The notes beneath the pieces are model-generated. The model saw only the letters and a program-made list of their open reading frames with translations, did not search any database and was not told the origin of the DNA. Shown here one piece after another: positions 42,902 through 50,717 of a DNA stretch of 64,000 bases. How positions within the stretch are numbered: the stretch's first letter is position 1; every line of letters begins with the position of its first letter. The stretch is from NCBI GenBank assembly GCA_017450965.1, contig JAFSSQ010000061.1, positions 1-64,000 on the forward strand, in the 5' to 3' direction. Source of the stretch: Clostridia bacterium. Lineage in GTDB: Bacteria; Bacillota; Clostridia; Oscillospirales; CAG-272. The translations under genes were made by a program, and so were the position numbers.

Positions 42902-44200
42902 ATGCTCCCGATCACGGAAATCGCAAAACAAATGAAGGCCGCCGCGCCGTTTGTCGCCGCGATGGAGGCAAACCGGCGCAGCGAGGCGCTTCTCGGCGCC
43001 GCCGCTCTCCTGCGTGAAAATGCGGAAGAGATTTTCCGGGAAAACGAAAAGGATATGGCGCTCTCCGACTCTCTGGCCCTCCCGCTGAAAAAGCGGCTCC
43101 GTTTTGACCGTCCGAAGCTGGAGACGGTCTGCCGGGGGCTGGAGGAGCTTGCCGCCCTTCCCGATCCCGTCGGGACCGTTACGCTGCGGCGGGAACTTGA
43201 CCGCGACCTGGTCCTCTCCCGCATCAGCGTGCCGATCGGCGTGATCGGCGTCGTCTTCGAGTCCCGCCCGGACGCGCTCGTCCAGATCTCCGGCCTTTGC
43301 TTTCGGAGCGGGAACTGCGCGATCCTCAAAGGAGGAAGCGAGGCGCTCCATACCAACCGTATCCTCTTTTCACTGATGCGGCAGGCGTCGCTTTCCGCCG
43401 GCTTTCCGGAGGCGGCGTACGCTCTGGCGGAGACGCGCGAGGAGATCGGCGAACTGCTTGCCTGCGACGCCTGGGTCGATCTTCTCATCCCGCGGGGATC
43501 GAACGCCTTTGTCCGCTACATCATGGATCACACCCGCATCCCCGTCCTGGGGCACGCCGCCGGCGTCTGCCATATCTACGTGGACGCCGCCGCCGATCTT
43601 GCCCGCGCGGCAAAGATCGTTCTTGACGCGAAGACCCAGTATCCCGCCGCCTGCAATGCGGTGGAAACGCTGCTCGTCGCCCGGCCGGTCGCTCCCGTGT
43701 TTTTCGCTATCCTTACCGGGCGGATCAAAGCCTTTGAAGCGGAAAACGGAAAAAAGATCCGCCTTCTCGGAACGCCGGAGGCCGCCGCGATCCTTTCCTG
43801 CGAGCAGGCGGGGGAAGACGACTTCGGCCATGAGTTTTCCGATCTCACGCTCGCCGTAAAGCTCGTCGCGGACGTTGACGAGGCGATCGACCATATCAAC
43901 CGCTTCGGCAGTCATCACACCGACGCGATCCTGACCGAGGACGACGTGGCGGCCGAGCGCTTTTTCCGCCTTGTGGATTCCGCCGGCGTCTACCGCAACT
44001 GCTCCACCCGCTTTGCCGACGGTTACCGCTATGGCTTCGGCGCGGAGGTGGGGATCAGCACCTCGAAGATCCACGCAAGAGGACCCGTCGGTGTGGAAGG
44101 TCTTCTTACCTACAAGTATCTGATCGAAGGAACAGGGCAAACCGTGGGTGAATACGCAAACGGGAGCCGGTCGTTTCATTTCCGCGATCTGCCGTGCTGA
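42902..44200 (+). CDS. proA: gamma-glutamyl phosphate reductase
   Basis: ProA reduces gamma-glutamyl phosphate with NADPH to glutamate semialdehyde in proline synthesis. The 432-residue protein shows VPIGVIGVVFESRPDALVQI, the cofactor region NCAILKGGSEALHTN, and the catalytic cysteine in TQYPAACNAVETLL. proB is not adjacent. It sits 24 bases after the Mrp gene with a GGAGAAAGGA site, so it may be part of the same long transcript. Confidence 0.96.
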   Translation: MLPITEIAKQMKAAAPFVAAMEANRRSEALLGAAALLRENAEEIFRENEKDMALSDSLALPLKKRLRFDRPKLETVCRGLEELAALPDPVGTVTLRRELDRDLVLSRISVPIGVIGVVFESRPDALVQISGLCFRSGNCAILKGGSEALHTNRILFSLMRQASLSAGFPEAAYALAETREEIGELLACDAWVDLLIPRGSNAFVRYIMDHTRIPVLGHAAGVCHIYVDAAADLARAAKIVLDAKTQYPAACNAVETLLVARPVAPVFFAILTGRIKAFEAENGKKIRLLGTPEAAAILSCEQAGEDDFGHEFSDLTLAVKLVADVDEAIDHINRFGSHHTDAILTEDDVAAERFFRLVDSAGVYRNCSTRFADGYRYGFGAEVGISTSKIHARGPVGVEGLLTYKYLIEGTGQTVGEYANGSRSFHFRDLPC

Positions 44201-44254
44201 GCGGCGATCTGCGTTTTGCTGTAACGGAAAATAAAACTATATCTGGAGGCTGCT

Positions 44255-46246
44255 ATGATCGAGATCGTTAAGTCGGAAAAAGGGTACGCGCTTGCGGCAA
44301 ACGGAAAAACTTACGCTTGGATCCTTTCCGCGGAAGGCGCGACGGACACCTTTGAAAAGCTGGAGGACGGCGCGTGGAGATGGCGCCGGCATACCGGAAA
44401 ACCCGTCGACCGGATGCGGATGGAGGTCGTTTTGCCCGGCGATCCGACCTTCACGATGGTTCCCGCCGTCAGCTACAACGGCAACGGATGGGGCAAAACG
44501 CCGGAATACGTCGGCGATCGCGCGGAGGACGGAACCCCGTGGAGCTGGGCGTCTCACCGCATGACGATCCCCGCCTGCACGTACAGCGAAAACGACGCCG
44601 TCAGCATCGCGCTGATGGCGGAGCCGAACGCAAACTGCGCCTGCTCGCTTTACAAGACGGACGAAGGGGAAAAGCACGTCCTGATTTTCCCGGAAGAGGA
44701 AAAACCGAAAACCCTTCACCGGCATTTCTGGGGCGAGCCGTTCGAGGGGACGATGGAGCCGAGATGCGACTTCGAGGGGATCCTCTTCGCCGCGCTCTCG
44801 GATGGAACAGAGCACCGCTACAAGGGGCTTCTTGATTTTGCATGGCGCTACTACGGGCACCCGATCAAACCGCCGAAAAGCGCGAAGGAGCTTTACCGTC
44901 TTTCCATCGCCTACGCGCGGTATCTCCTGCAAAAGGAACGGGACGGCTTTATCGGTTTTACCAGCGGCGCGCACTGGATCCCGAAGCTGAACGGGTATCA
45001 GAAGTCCGAGCACGGCTACGAGCTCGGATGGGTGGGGCAGAACGCCTCGTTTGCCGCGGCGTTTATCGAAGACTACATTCAAAACGGCGACAAAGAAAAT
45101 CTGGAGATCGGGCTTGCGGTTTTGGACGGCTGGCTGAAATACGGACTGACGAGCGACCGCTTCATCGTGGCTCACAAGATGTACGGACGGGATACGGATC
45201 CCATCTACGATCTCCCCTTTGAAACGATGACCAAGGACGATATCGACCCGTGGGATTTCCCGGAGGGAAAGCTCGAGGGGATCCTTTCCCGCATGGTCGG
45301 AAGACCACGGCCCGACAGAAACAAGATCCCCGGCAGCGACGCCTGCAACCTCGGCACCGGCGCGGAAGGATACTTTGAAGCGTACGATCTTCTGAAAACG
45401 ATCGGGATCGACCGCCCGGAATATGTCGCGGCCGCGATCAAGACCTGCGATTTCGCGCTTGAAAGTCAGGACGAAAACGGGTGCTTTGCCAAGTCCTGGG
45501 ACAACGAAGGAAACGTGCTCTCCAAAAAAGGGACGATCGGCTGCTTTTTGATCCTGCCGCTCGTGAACGCGTACAGGAGAACGCGGGAGAAAAAATACCT
45601 CGACGCCGCGGCCCGCGCGTTTGACTTTTATTGCGAAGGATTGGAGCGCGACGGCTTTACGACAGCCGGCGCGCTGGATACGTACAGTATCGACAAGGAG
45701 TCTGCGTCTCCTTTGCTCCGGGACGCGCTGGCGCTTTACGAAGCGACGGGCGAGAAGTCGTATCTCGAACGCGCCGAAAAGATCGCGTGGTATCTCTGTA
45801 CCTGGATGATGCACTTCACGGTCGATTATCCGGAGGGATCCCCGATCCGCAAGCTGGAATACGACACCTTCGGCGCGACGAGCGTTTCGACCCCGCATCA
45901 GGCGCTTGACCAGTACGCGCTGCGCGACGTGCTTTCCTTTATGAAGCTATACGAGCTGACCGGCTTTCTTCAGTGGCGCGAGCGCGCGATCGCCTTCTGG
46001 TGCAACGCCTGCCAGGGGATCTCGGACGGAACGCTCTACGTCAACGGCCGTCTGCGCCCCGCCGGCTCGCAGGACGAGGCGATCTTCCACACCCGCTGGG
46101 GCCGGCACACCGTGCCTCCCTTTATGCCTTCCCAGTGGCTCGCTTCCTGGCCCTGCGCATTCCGGCTGGAAAATCTGCGCTGGCATCCGGATTGGTCTCT
46201 CTTCGACGAGGGGCTGACGGAGATCGAGGGAAAGATCAAAGGTTGA
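44255..46246 (+). CDS. alpha/alpha-toroid glycan-active-like protein of unknown specificity
   Basis: This 663-residue protein has no signal peptide. An N-terminal beta-sandwich-like part (about 1-215) is followed by a helical part (about 220-640) with repeated hairpins typical of six-hairpin glycosidases (EGYFEAYDLLKTIG, YVAAAIKTCDFALESQDENGCFAKSWDNEG, KYLDAAARAFDFY, SYLERAEKIAWYL). Many Trp, Tyr and acidic residues line the repeats, as in sugar-binding enzymes such as GH88/105 or GH127-type proteins, but I cannot assign a family or catalytic residue. A GGAGG site precedes the ATG. It is the last gene of the long plus-strand run, ended by a strong terminator. Confidence 0.65.
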   Translation: MIEIVKSEKGYALAANGKTYAWILSAEGATDTFEKLEDGAWRWRRHTGKPVDRMRMEVVLPGDPTFTMVPAVSYNGNGWGKTPEYVGDRAEDGTPWSWASHRMTIPACTYSENDAVSIALMAEPNANCACSLYKTDEGEKHVLIFPEEEKPKTLHRHFWGEPFEGTMEPRCDFEGILFAALSDGTEHRYKGLLDFAWRYYGHPIKPPKSAKELYRLSIAYARYLLQKERDGFIGFTSGAHWIPKLNGYQKSEHGYELGWVGQNASFAAAFIEDYIQNGDKENLEIGLAVLDGWLKYGLTSDRFIVAHKMYGRDTDPIYDLPFETMTKDDIDPWDFPEGKLEGILSRMVGRPRPDRNKIPGSDACNLGTGAEGYFEAYDLLKTIGIDRPEYVAAAIKTCDFALESQDENGCFAKSWDNEGNVLSKKGTIGCFLILPLVNAYRRTREKKYLDAAARAFDFYCEGLERDGFTTAGALDTYSIDKESASPLLRDALALYEATGEKSYLERAEKIAWYLCTWMMHFTVDYPEGSPIRKLEYDTFGATSVSTPHQALDQYALRDVLSFMKLYELTGFLQWRERAIAFWCNACQGISDGTLYVNGRLRPAGSQDEAIFHTRWGRHTVPPFMPSQWLASWPCAFRLENLRWHPDWSLFDEGLTEIEGKIKG

Positions 46247-46254
46247 TTCCGATC

Positions 46255-46287
46255 AAAAAAGACGACCGCTTGCCGGTCGTCTTTTTT
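46255..46287. terminator. bidirectional terminator between convergent genes
   Basis: A 14-pair stem (AAAAAAGACGACCG and complement, loop CTTGC) with A- and T-runs on either side separates the toroid protein gene and the DUF4358 lipoprotein gene. Confidence 0.92.
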
Positions 46288-46302
46288 ATCGGTTTGTACG
46301 GG

Positions 46303-46788
46303 TCATTTGCGCAGGGCGTTTTCAAGCGCGGAAAGGAAGGCGGTCTCTTCGCTCTGCGAGAGGATCGTGTAGCCGACGTAGCTGCCGTAGGTAAAGCACT
46401 TCGCGTTGTCGAGCTTCGGCTTTTCCGAGGCGTTGTAGCGCCCGTCCCAGGAGGAGCGGCGCCCGGTGAGGTAGGTCTCCAGCGCGGTGCGGATCGCGGC
46501 GGCGTCCGCCTCGCTTTTCGCGCGGAAGATCGCGTACTCGTCGATCGACAGAGCGCCCGTCGGGGTGCGGACGATCGCGTCGTCATACAGGGCGGGATCG
46601 ACTTCAAGGAAAAACTCCAGATACTCGTCGGAGGCGTTCGCAAGGTTGGACGCCTGCGAGATCGCCGGTTCCGCCGCGGCCGCGATCGTTTGGACCGCAA
46701 CGTCGGTTTTGTAGGACGGGGCGGCGGAGCAGGCGAAGAGCGAGACGAAAAGGATCGCCGAAAGGGCGGATACAAGGATTTTTTTCAT
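46303..46788 (-). CDS. DUF4358 lipoprotein
   Basis: This 161-residue exported lipoprotein has signal peptide MKKILVSALSAILFVSLFAC with lipobox LFAC (Cys20). The mature part fits DUF4358: an alternating helix/strand domain with an AIFRAKSEADAAAIRTALETYL helix and a final GYTILSQSE strand. The family is common in gut Clostridia, usually near genes for SGNH or MBOAT acyltransferase-like proteins; here an SGNH protein gene lies 16 bases upstream. Function unknown; acting on or near exported acylated polymers is inference from this context. Confidence 0.82.
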   Translation of the reverse strand: MKKILVSALSAILFVSLFACSAAPSYKTDVAVQTIAAAAEPAISQASNLANASDEYLEFFLEVDPALYDDAIVRTPTGALSIDEYAIFRAKSEADAAAIRTALETYLTGRRSSWDGRYNASEKPKLDNAKCFTYGSYVGYTILSQSEETAFLSALENALRK

Positions 46789-46804
46789 TCTGTTCTCCTA
46801 TCGT

Positions 46805-47878
46805 TCAGGTAACGGGATGGGTGCGGACAAAGGAGAGAACGGCGCGGAACCCGGCGGTATTGAGATGGATCCCGTCGCCGTGGTCGGCGTTGTAAGCGGC
46901 GATGAGCTGACCGTTTTCGTCGCTCATAACCGTATGGCTCCAGATCAGCGGGATGTTTCTCTCTTCACATTCCGCAAGCAGCCACTCGTTGCGCAGGTCG
47001 ACGCGGCTGTTTTTGATCGAGGTGAGACTGTCGATCGTGGGATAGATGGTCTGGAACGCGAGCTTGGTATTCGGACTGTTTTCTTTTACGATATCGGAAA
47101 CGGCCTTCACCTGTTTCCGGAAGTACTGTTCCCGTTTTTCTTCGCTCCAGGTCGAGTTCCCGTCGGCGGAGAAGTTGATCCCGAGCGTTACGATAAGGAT
47201 CTTCGGCTTTGCCCGGCCGAGCGCTTCTGCGATGGTGATCTCCTCCCAATCGCCGAAGGATTTCTCACCGTCCGGCCATTTGATGGTTTTGTTTGCAATA
47301 TCCACAAAGTCGATCGTTCCGCCGGGACCTGCCCAGATATGATCGTAGGAGACGAGATCTTTTGCGTACACCATCATCCCGTAGGTCGTGGAGTCGCCGA
47401 GGAAATATACGTCCTTCAGATAGTCGGCGCCATGATCCGCCGTCTCCGGGACGATAACGGAAGAGGTGGGAATGCCGGGATCGGGCGGCGTGACCGGCGC
47501 CGTTTCCGTCACGGGGGTTGTGACGGGGTCGTCCGTTTCGGGCGTATCCGTCGCGGGCGTCGTTTCAGGCGGGGTCGCGGTATCGGGCGGCAGGAGAGCG
47601 GTGGCGGCGTCCGTCGTCCGGTTCTCCGTTTCAACGGGAGCGGTGGGCGGCGTTTCGCTGCCGGAAACGGGCGGCTCGCTCTCCGCCGCGCGTGTGGCGG
47701 AAGAAGCGGGCGGATCGTTCGGCGCCTGCGCTTTTTGCCGGATCAGGATACCGAAAAAGATCACCCCGGTCAAAAGAGTGAGGACGGAAAGCGCGGCCAG
47801 CACTCTGACCAGAGCGGCGTTGAGCGCGGCGCGGTTGGCGTTTGCGGATTTGCGGTCGTGCTGCGGAGTGTGATTCAT
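46805..47878 (-). CDS. membrane-anchored SGNH/GDSL hydrolase
   Basis: The 357-residue protein has a short cytoplasmic tail, one membrane helix (about 23-43), a Pro/Thr/Glu-rich linker (about 50-125) and an SGNH hydrolase domain. The active-site blocks are visible: FLGDSTTYG (Ser), GPGG (Gly), TLGINFS (Asn position) and DGIHLNTAG (Asp-x-x-His). Such proteins remove or transfer acyl groups on surface glycans. The ATG at 47878 with AAAGAGG upstream is preferred over one at 47923. It lies one base after the stop of the small membrane protein gene, so coupling is certain. Confidence 0.87.
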   Translation of the reverse strand: MNHTPQHDRKSANANRAALNAALVRVLAALSVLTLLTGVIFFGILIRQKAQAPNDPPASSATRAAESEPPVSGSETPPTAPVETENRTTDAATALLPPDTATPPETTPATDTPETDDPVTTPVTETAPVTPPDPGIPTSSVIVPETADHGADYLKDVYFLGDSTTYGMMVYAKDLVSYDHIWAGPGGTIDFVDIANKTIKWPDGEKSFGDWEEITIAEALGRAKPKILIVTLGINFSADGNSTWSEEKREQYFRKQVKAVSDIVKENSPNTKLAFQTIYPTIDSLTSIKNSRVDLRNEWLLAECEERNIPLIWSHTVMSDENGQLIAAYNADHGDGIHLNTAGFRAVLSFVRTHPVT

Positions 47879-47879
47879 G

Positions 47880-48269
47880 TCAATCCTCTTTGTTTTGTTT
47901 GAAAATGCGGAAAAACAGCGCACGGAAAACCATAAACAGAAGATACAGCAGGGAGGAAAAGAACAGGGCGACGATCACCTGCGCGCCGGTCCCTGCTTTC
48001 TTCAAAACCACGGCGTAAAAGAAAAGAAAGGAGCCGACGCAAAGAAGAAAGTGCAGAAGATACGCAAGCGGCCGCGGGAGCTTGGAGGAAAGAATAAGAA
48101 AGGAAAAGGAGATCGCGACGGATACGGCGAACAGAGAAAACAGCGTGAAAAGATCCATCACGGGACGCTCCGCTTCGGAAAACGCGGAGGCGAGCAGATA
48201 AAAGAAAAACACGATCGTAGTGAAGATCACGCAGGAACGGGAGAGCATCGCCGCTATTTTTTTGTTCAT
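47880..48269 (-). CDS. small four-helix membrane protein
   Basis: This 129-residue protein has four predicted membrane helices (about 10-28, 38-60, 66-88, 95-118) and a basic C-terminal end. No family motif is recognised; size and topology resemble DUF3021-like proteins but I cannot confirm that. The ATG at 48269 is chosen because the GGGAGG site overlaps an earlier GTG at 48275. It is the first gene of a three-gene operon with the SGNH hydrolase and the DUF4358 lipoprotein. Confidence 0.7.
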   Translation of the reverse strand: MNKKIAAMLSRSCVIFTTIVFFFYLLASAFSEAERPVMDLFTLFSLFAVSVAISFSFLILSSKLPRPLAYLLHFLLCVGSFLFFYAVVLKKAGTGAQVIVALFFSSLLYLLFMVFRALFFRIFKQNKED

Positions 48270-48295
48270 ATCCACCTCCCGGAAAGTTCCTTTCT

Positions 48296-48324
48296 ATCAT
48301 AGCACAGGAGAAGGGGATATGCAA
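48296..48324 (-). promoter_or_regulatory. promoter of the membrane protein-SGNH-DUF4358 operon
   Basis: On the minus strand TTGCAT (48324-48319) and TATGAT (48301-48296) have a 17-base spacer, 27 bases before the start codon. Confidence 0.7.
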
Positions 48325-48380
48325 GAGGTTGCGAAAAATAAAAAGTTCCCGGTTTCTCCGAGATTTTTTTGCCGTGGCTG

Positions 48381-48409
48381 TTGAAAAAAGAGAGGGGATG
48401 ATGTAAAAT
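48381..48409 (+). promoter_or_regulatory. promoter of the MBL-gltX-glnS operon
   Basis: TTGAAA (48381-48386) and TAAAAT (48404-48409) have a 17-base spacer. It is divergent from the promoter at 48296-48324. Confidence 0.7.
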
Positions 48410-48437
48410 AATAGAGATTATTCCGTTGGAGGACGCG

Positions 48438-49040
48438 ATGCAGGTCTATTCCCATCTCCCGGACGGAACGGAATCCGATTCCTATCTTCTCCTCGACGGG
48501 GAGGAAGGGATCTGGATCGATCCCTCCGTTCCCCTTGCGGCGTTTGGTTTGCCGCACACGCCCCGGATCACGGCGATCCTCTTGACCCACGGGCATTTTG
48601 ACCATATCCTGGCGCTGGAGCAGGCGGCGCGTATTTGCCCCCGCGTGTTTGCGGGTCGGGCGGACCTTCCGATGCTTGCCGATCCGTACGCAAACGCGTC
48701 CGCCCTCTTCGGCTTTCCCCCCGTCCGCTACGGCGGCGAGGTCCGCCCGCTCTCCGACGGCGACGAGATCGCCTTTTCCGGCGCGTCGGTGCGGGTGATC
48801 GCCGCGCCGGGCCATACGGCGGGATCGGTCGTTTATCGCTGCGGGGACCGCCTTTTTACCGGCGACACGCTCTTTTGCGGCGGTGTGGGAAGGACCGATC
48901 TTCCGACCGGCTCCCCGGCCGAGCTGCGGCGCTCGCTTGCCCGGCTTGCGGCGCTGGAGGGAGAGTGCGAGATCTATCCCGGACACGGATGCGCCACCAC
49001 CCTTTCACACGAACGAAAATATAACAGCTGGCTCTCTTGA
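48438..49040 (+). CDS. MBL-fold metallo-hydrolase (glyoxalase II-like)
   Basis: This 200-residue cytosolic metallo-beta-lactamase-fold hydrolase has the metal motif THGHFDHI, a second ligand set in APGHTAGSVVY, and GDTLFCGGVGRTDL, as in short glyoxalase II-like thioesterases. The final YPGHG completes the site. The substrate is unknown, probably a small thioester. The ATG at 48438 has GGAGG before it; 48426 does not. It is the first gene of an operon with gltX and glnS (gap 15 bases). Confidence 0.9.
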   Translation: MQVYSHLPDGTESDSYLLLDGEEGIWIDPSVPLAAFGLPHTPRITAILLTHGHFDHILALEQAARICPRVFAGRADLPMLADPYANASALFGFPPVRYGGEVRPLSDGDEIAFSGASVRVIAAPGHTAGSVVYRCGDRLFTGDTLFCGGVGRTDLPTGSPAELRRSLARLAALEGECEIYPGHGCATTLSHERKYNSWLS

Positions 49041-49055
49041 CAGAGGAGGAAACAG

Positions 49056-50717
49056 ATGGATTATCAGAAATTAGCGGGGCTTCTTTTCCCCGAGGTGAAG
49101 GAAACGCCGGAGGATATGGAAAAACGGTATCCCCCGCGCAGCCTCCCGGAAGGGGCGAAGGTCACGCGTTTTGCCCCCAGCCCCACCGGGTTTGTCCACT
49201 TCGGCGGTCTATTTCCGACCCGCGTGGGGGAGCGGCTTGCCCATCAGTCGGGCGGCGTATTTTATCTCCGCATCGAGGATACCGACGCAAAGCGCGAGGT
49301 CCCCGGCGCGGCGGAAGCGCTGATCCGAACGCTCGCCGCGTACGGCGTTGCCTTCGACGAAGGCCCCGTCGTCGGCGGGGAAAAAGGCGATTACGGCCCC
49401 TACCGCCAACGGCAGCGCGCCGCGATCTATCACGTTTTTGCCAAGCGTCTGGTCGAGGAAGGGAAGGCCTATCCCTGCTTTGCAAGCGAGGAGGAGCTTG
49501 ACCGGATCCGCGCCGAGCAGACCTCTCTCAAGGTCAATCCCGGCTATTACGGGAAATGGGCGATCTGGCGGGACCGGCCGTTTGAGGAGATCGAGGAGAA
49601 GCTGAAAGCGGGCGAGCCCTTCGTTCTGCGGTTCCGCTCGGAGGGGTCGATCGAAAACAAGATCCGCTTTACCGATCTCGTCAAGGGCGATCTGGAGCTG
49701 ACGGAAAACGACTGCGATCACGTCCTCTTAAAAAGCGACGGGATCCCCACCTACCATTTTGCGCACGCGGTCGACGACCATCTGATGCGCACGACCCACG
49801 TCATCCGCGGGGAGGAATGGCTGCCGAGCCTGCCCTTCCACATCCAGCTTTTCCGCGCGCTCGGGTTCAAACTGCCGAAATACATCCACATCGCCCAGCT
49901 GATGAAGATGGAGGGCGGCTCCAAGAAAAAGCTCTCCAAGCGCGATAAAGGGACCGATATGGAGTATTACCGCAGGGAAGGATACTCTCCCGACGCGGTC
50001 GTGGAATACGTGATGACGCTGCTCAATTCCAACTACGAGGAGTGGCACGCGCAAAACCCGGACAAAAAGTGGTCGGACTTCCCCTTCTCGCTCAAAAAAA
50101 TGAGCCCGTCCGGCTGCCTTTTCGATTTTGATAAGCTCAATGACGTCTCCAAAAACGCGGTCTCCCGCATGACGGCAAAGGAAGTAACCGACGCCGTGTG
50201 CGCGTGGGCGAAGGACTTTTCGCCGGAGCTTTATTCTGAGCTTGCGGCGGATCCCGCCTACGCCGAGCAGGTCTTCTCGATCGGCCGGGGCGGCCCGAAG
50301 CCGCGCAAGGATTTTGCCGTCTGGAGCGAGGTGGAAGGACAGTTCGGGTATTTCTGGGATCGTTTTTACCGCGCGGGCGAGTATCCCGAGGGGTATGATC
50401 CCGCCCTGATCGCCGCCATCCTCGGCGCGTATCTTTCCGTTTATTCCCCCGGCGACGACCAGAGCGCGTGGTTTGAGAAGATCAAGGATCTCGCCGAGCG
50501 TTTCGGCTTTGCGAGAGAGACGAAAGAGTATAAGAAAAATCCGGAAGCGTACAAGGGCAGCGTCGGAACGGTCAGCGCGTTCCTGCGCGTCGCTCTGACC
50601 GGGAGACAGACCTCGCCCGATTTATACGAGGTGATGCGCGTGCTGGGAGAAACGCGCGTCAGAGAGAGGATCGAACGGGAAGCGTCCAGACTTTTGAAAG
50701 GAGCGGACAATGGCTGA
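49056..50717 (+). CDS. gltX: glutamyl-tRNA synthetase
   Basis: This class I synthetase (553 residues) charges tRNA with glutamate. The HIGH-type motif reads FAPSPTGFVHFGGLFPTR, with Phe-Gly in place of the usual Ile-Gly, and KMSKS reads KKKLSKRDKG. The length is slightly above typical bacterial GluRS (about 470-500), and the region EDTDAKREVPGA is canonical. It overlaps glnS by eight bases. With a GlnRS present, this enzyme could be discriminating (tRNA-Glu only), but that cannot be read off directly. Confidence 0.94.
   Translation: MDYQKLAGLLFPEVKETPEDMEKRYPPRSLPEGAKVTRFAPSPTGFVHFGGLFPTRVGERLAHQSGGVFYLRIEDTDAKREVPGAAEALIRTLAAYGVAFDEGPVVGGEKGDYGPYRQRQRAAIYHVFAKRLVEEGKAYPCFASEEELDRIRAEQTSLKVNPGYYGKWAIWRDRPFEEIEEKLKAGEPFVLRFRSEGSIENKIRFTDLVKGDLELTENDCDHVLLKSDGIPTYHFAHAVDDHLMRTTHVIRGEEWLPSLPFHIQLFRALGFKLPKYIHIAQLMKMEGGSKKKLSKRDKGTDMEYYRREGYSPDAVVEYVMTLLNSNYEEWHAQNPDKKWSDFPFSLKKMSPSGCLFDFDKLNDVSKNAVSRMTAKEVTDAVCAWAKDFSPELYSELAADPAYAEQVFSIGRGGPKPRKDFAVWSEVEGQFGYFWDRFYRAGEYPEGYDPALIAAILGAYLSVYSPGDDQSAWFEKIKDLAERFGFARETKEYKKNPEAYKGSVGTVSAFLRVALTGRQTSPDLYEVMRVLGETRVRERIEREASRLLKGADNG

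Noticed and set aside
40589-43351. A 920-codon open frame on the minus strand opposite the P-type-like and mrp genes
   Set aside because: It lies opposite recognisable proteins, has Arg/Gly/Asp-rich low-quality composition, and is a by-product of G+C-rich codon use; other long antisense frames (13809-15521, 15624-17228, 17405-19138, 25238-26755, 28379-30046) are rejected for the same reason.
44201-44254. Separate promoter for the alpha/alpha-toroid gene (TTGCTG with TATATC)
   Set aside because: Both boxes are poor and the spacer is 16 bases; co-transcription with proA is as likely.
47460-47720. Repetitive Thr/Pro/Glu coding stretch in the SGNH gene as a tandem DNA repeat
   Set aside because: The DNA units are not regular; it is a low-complexity linker between membrane helix and hydrolase domain.
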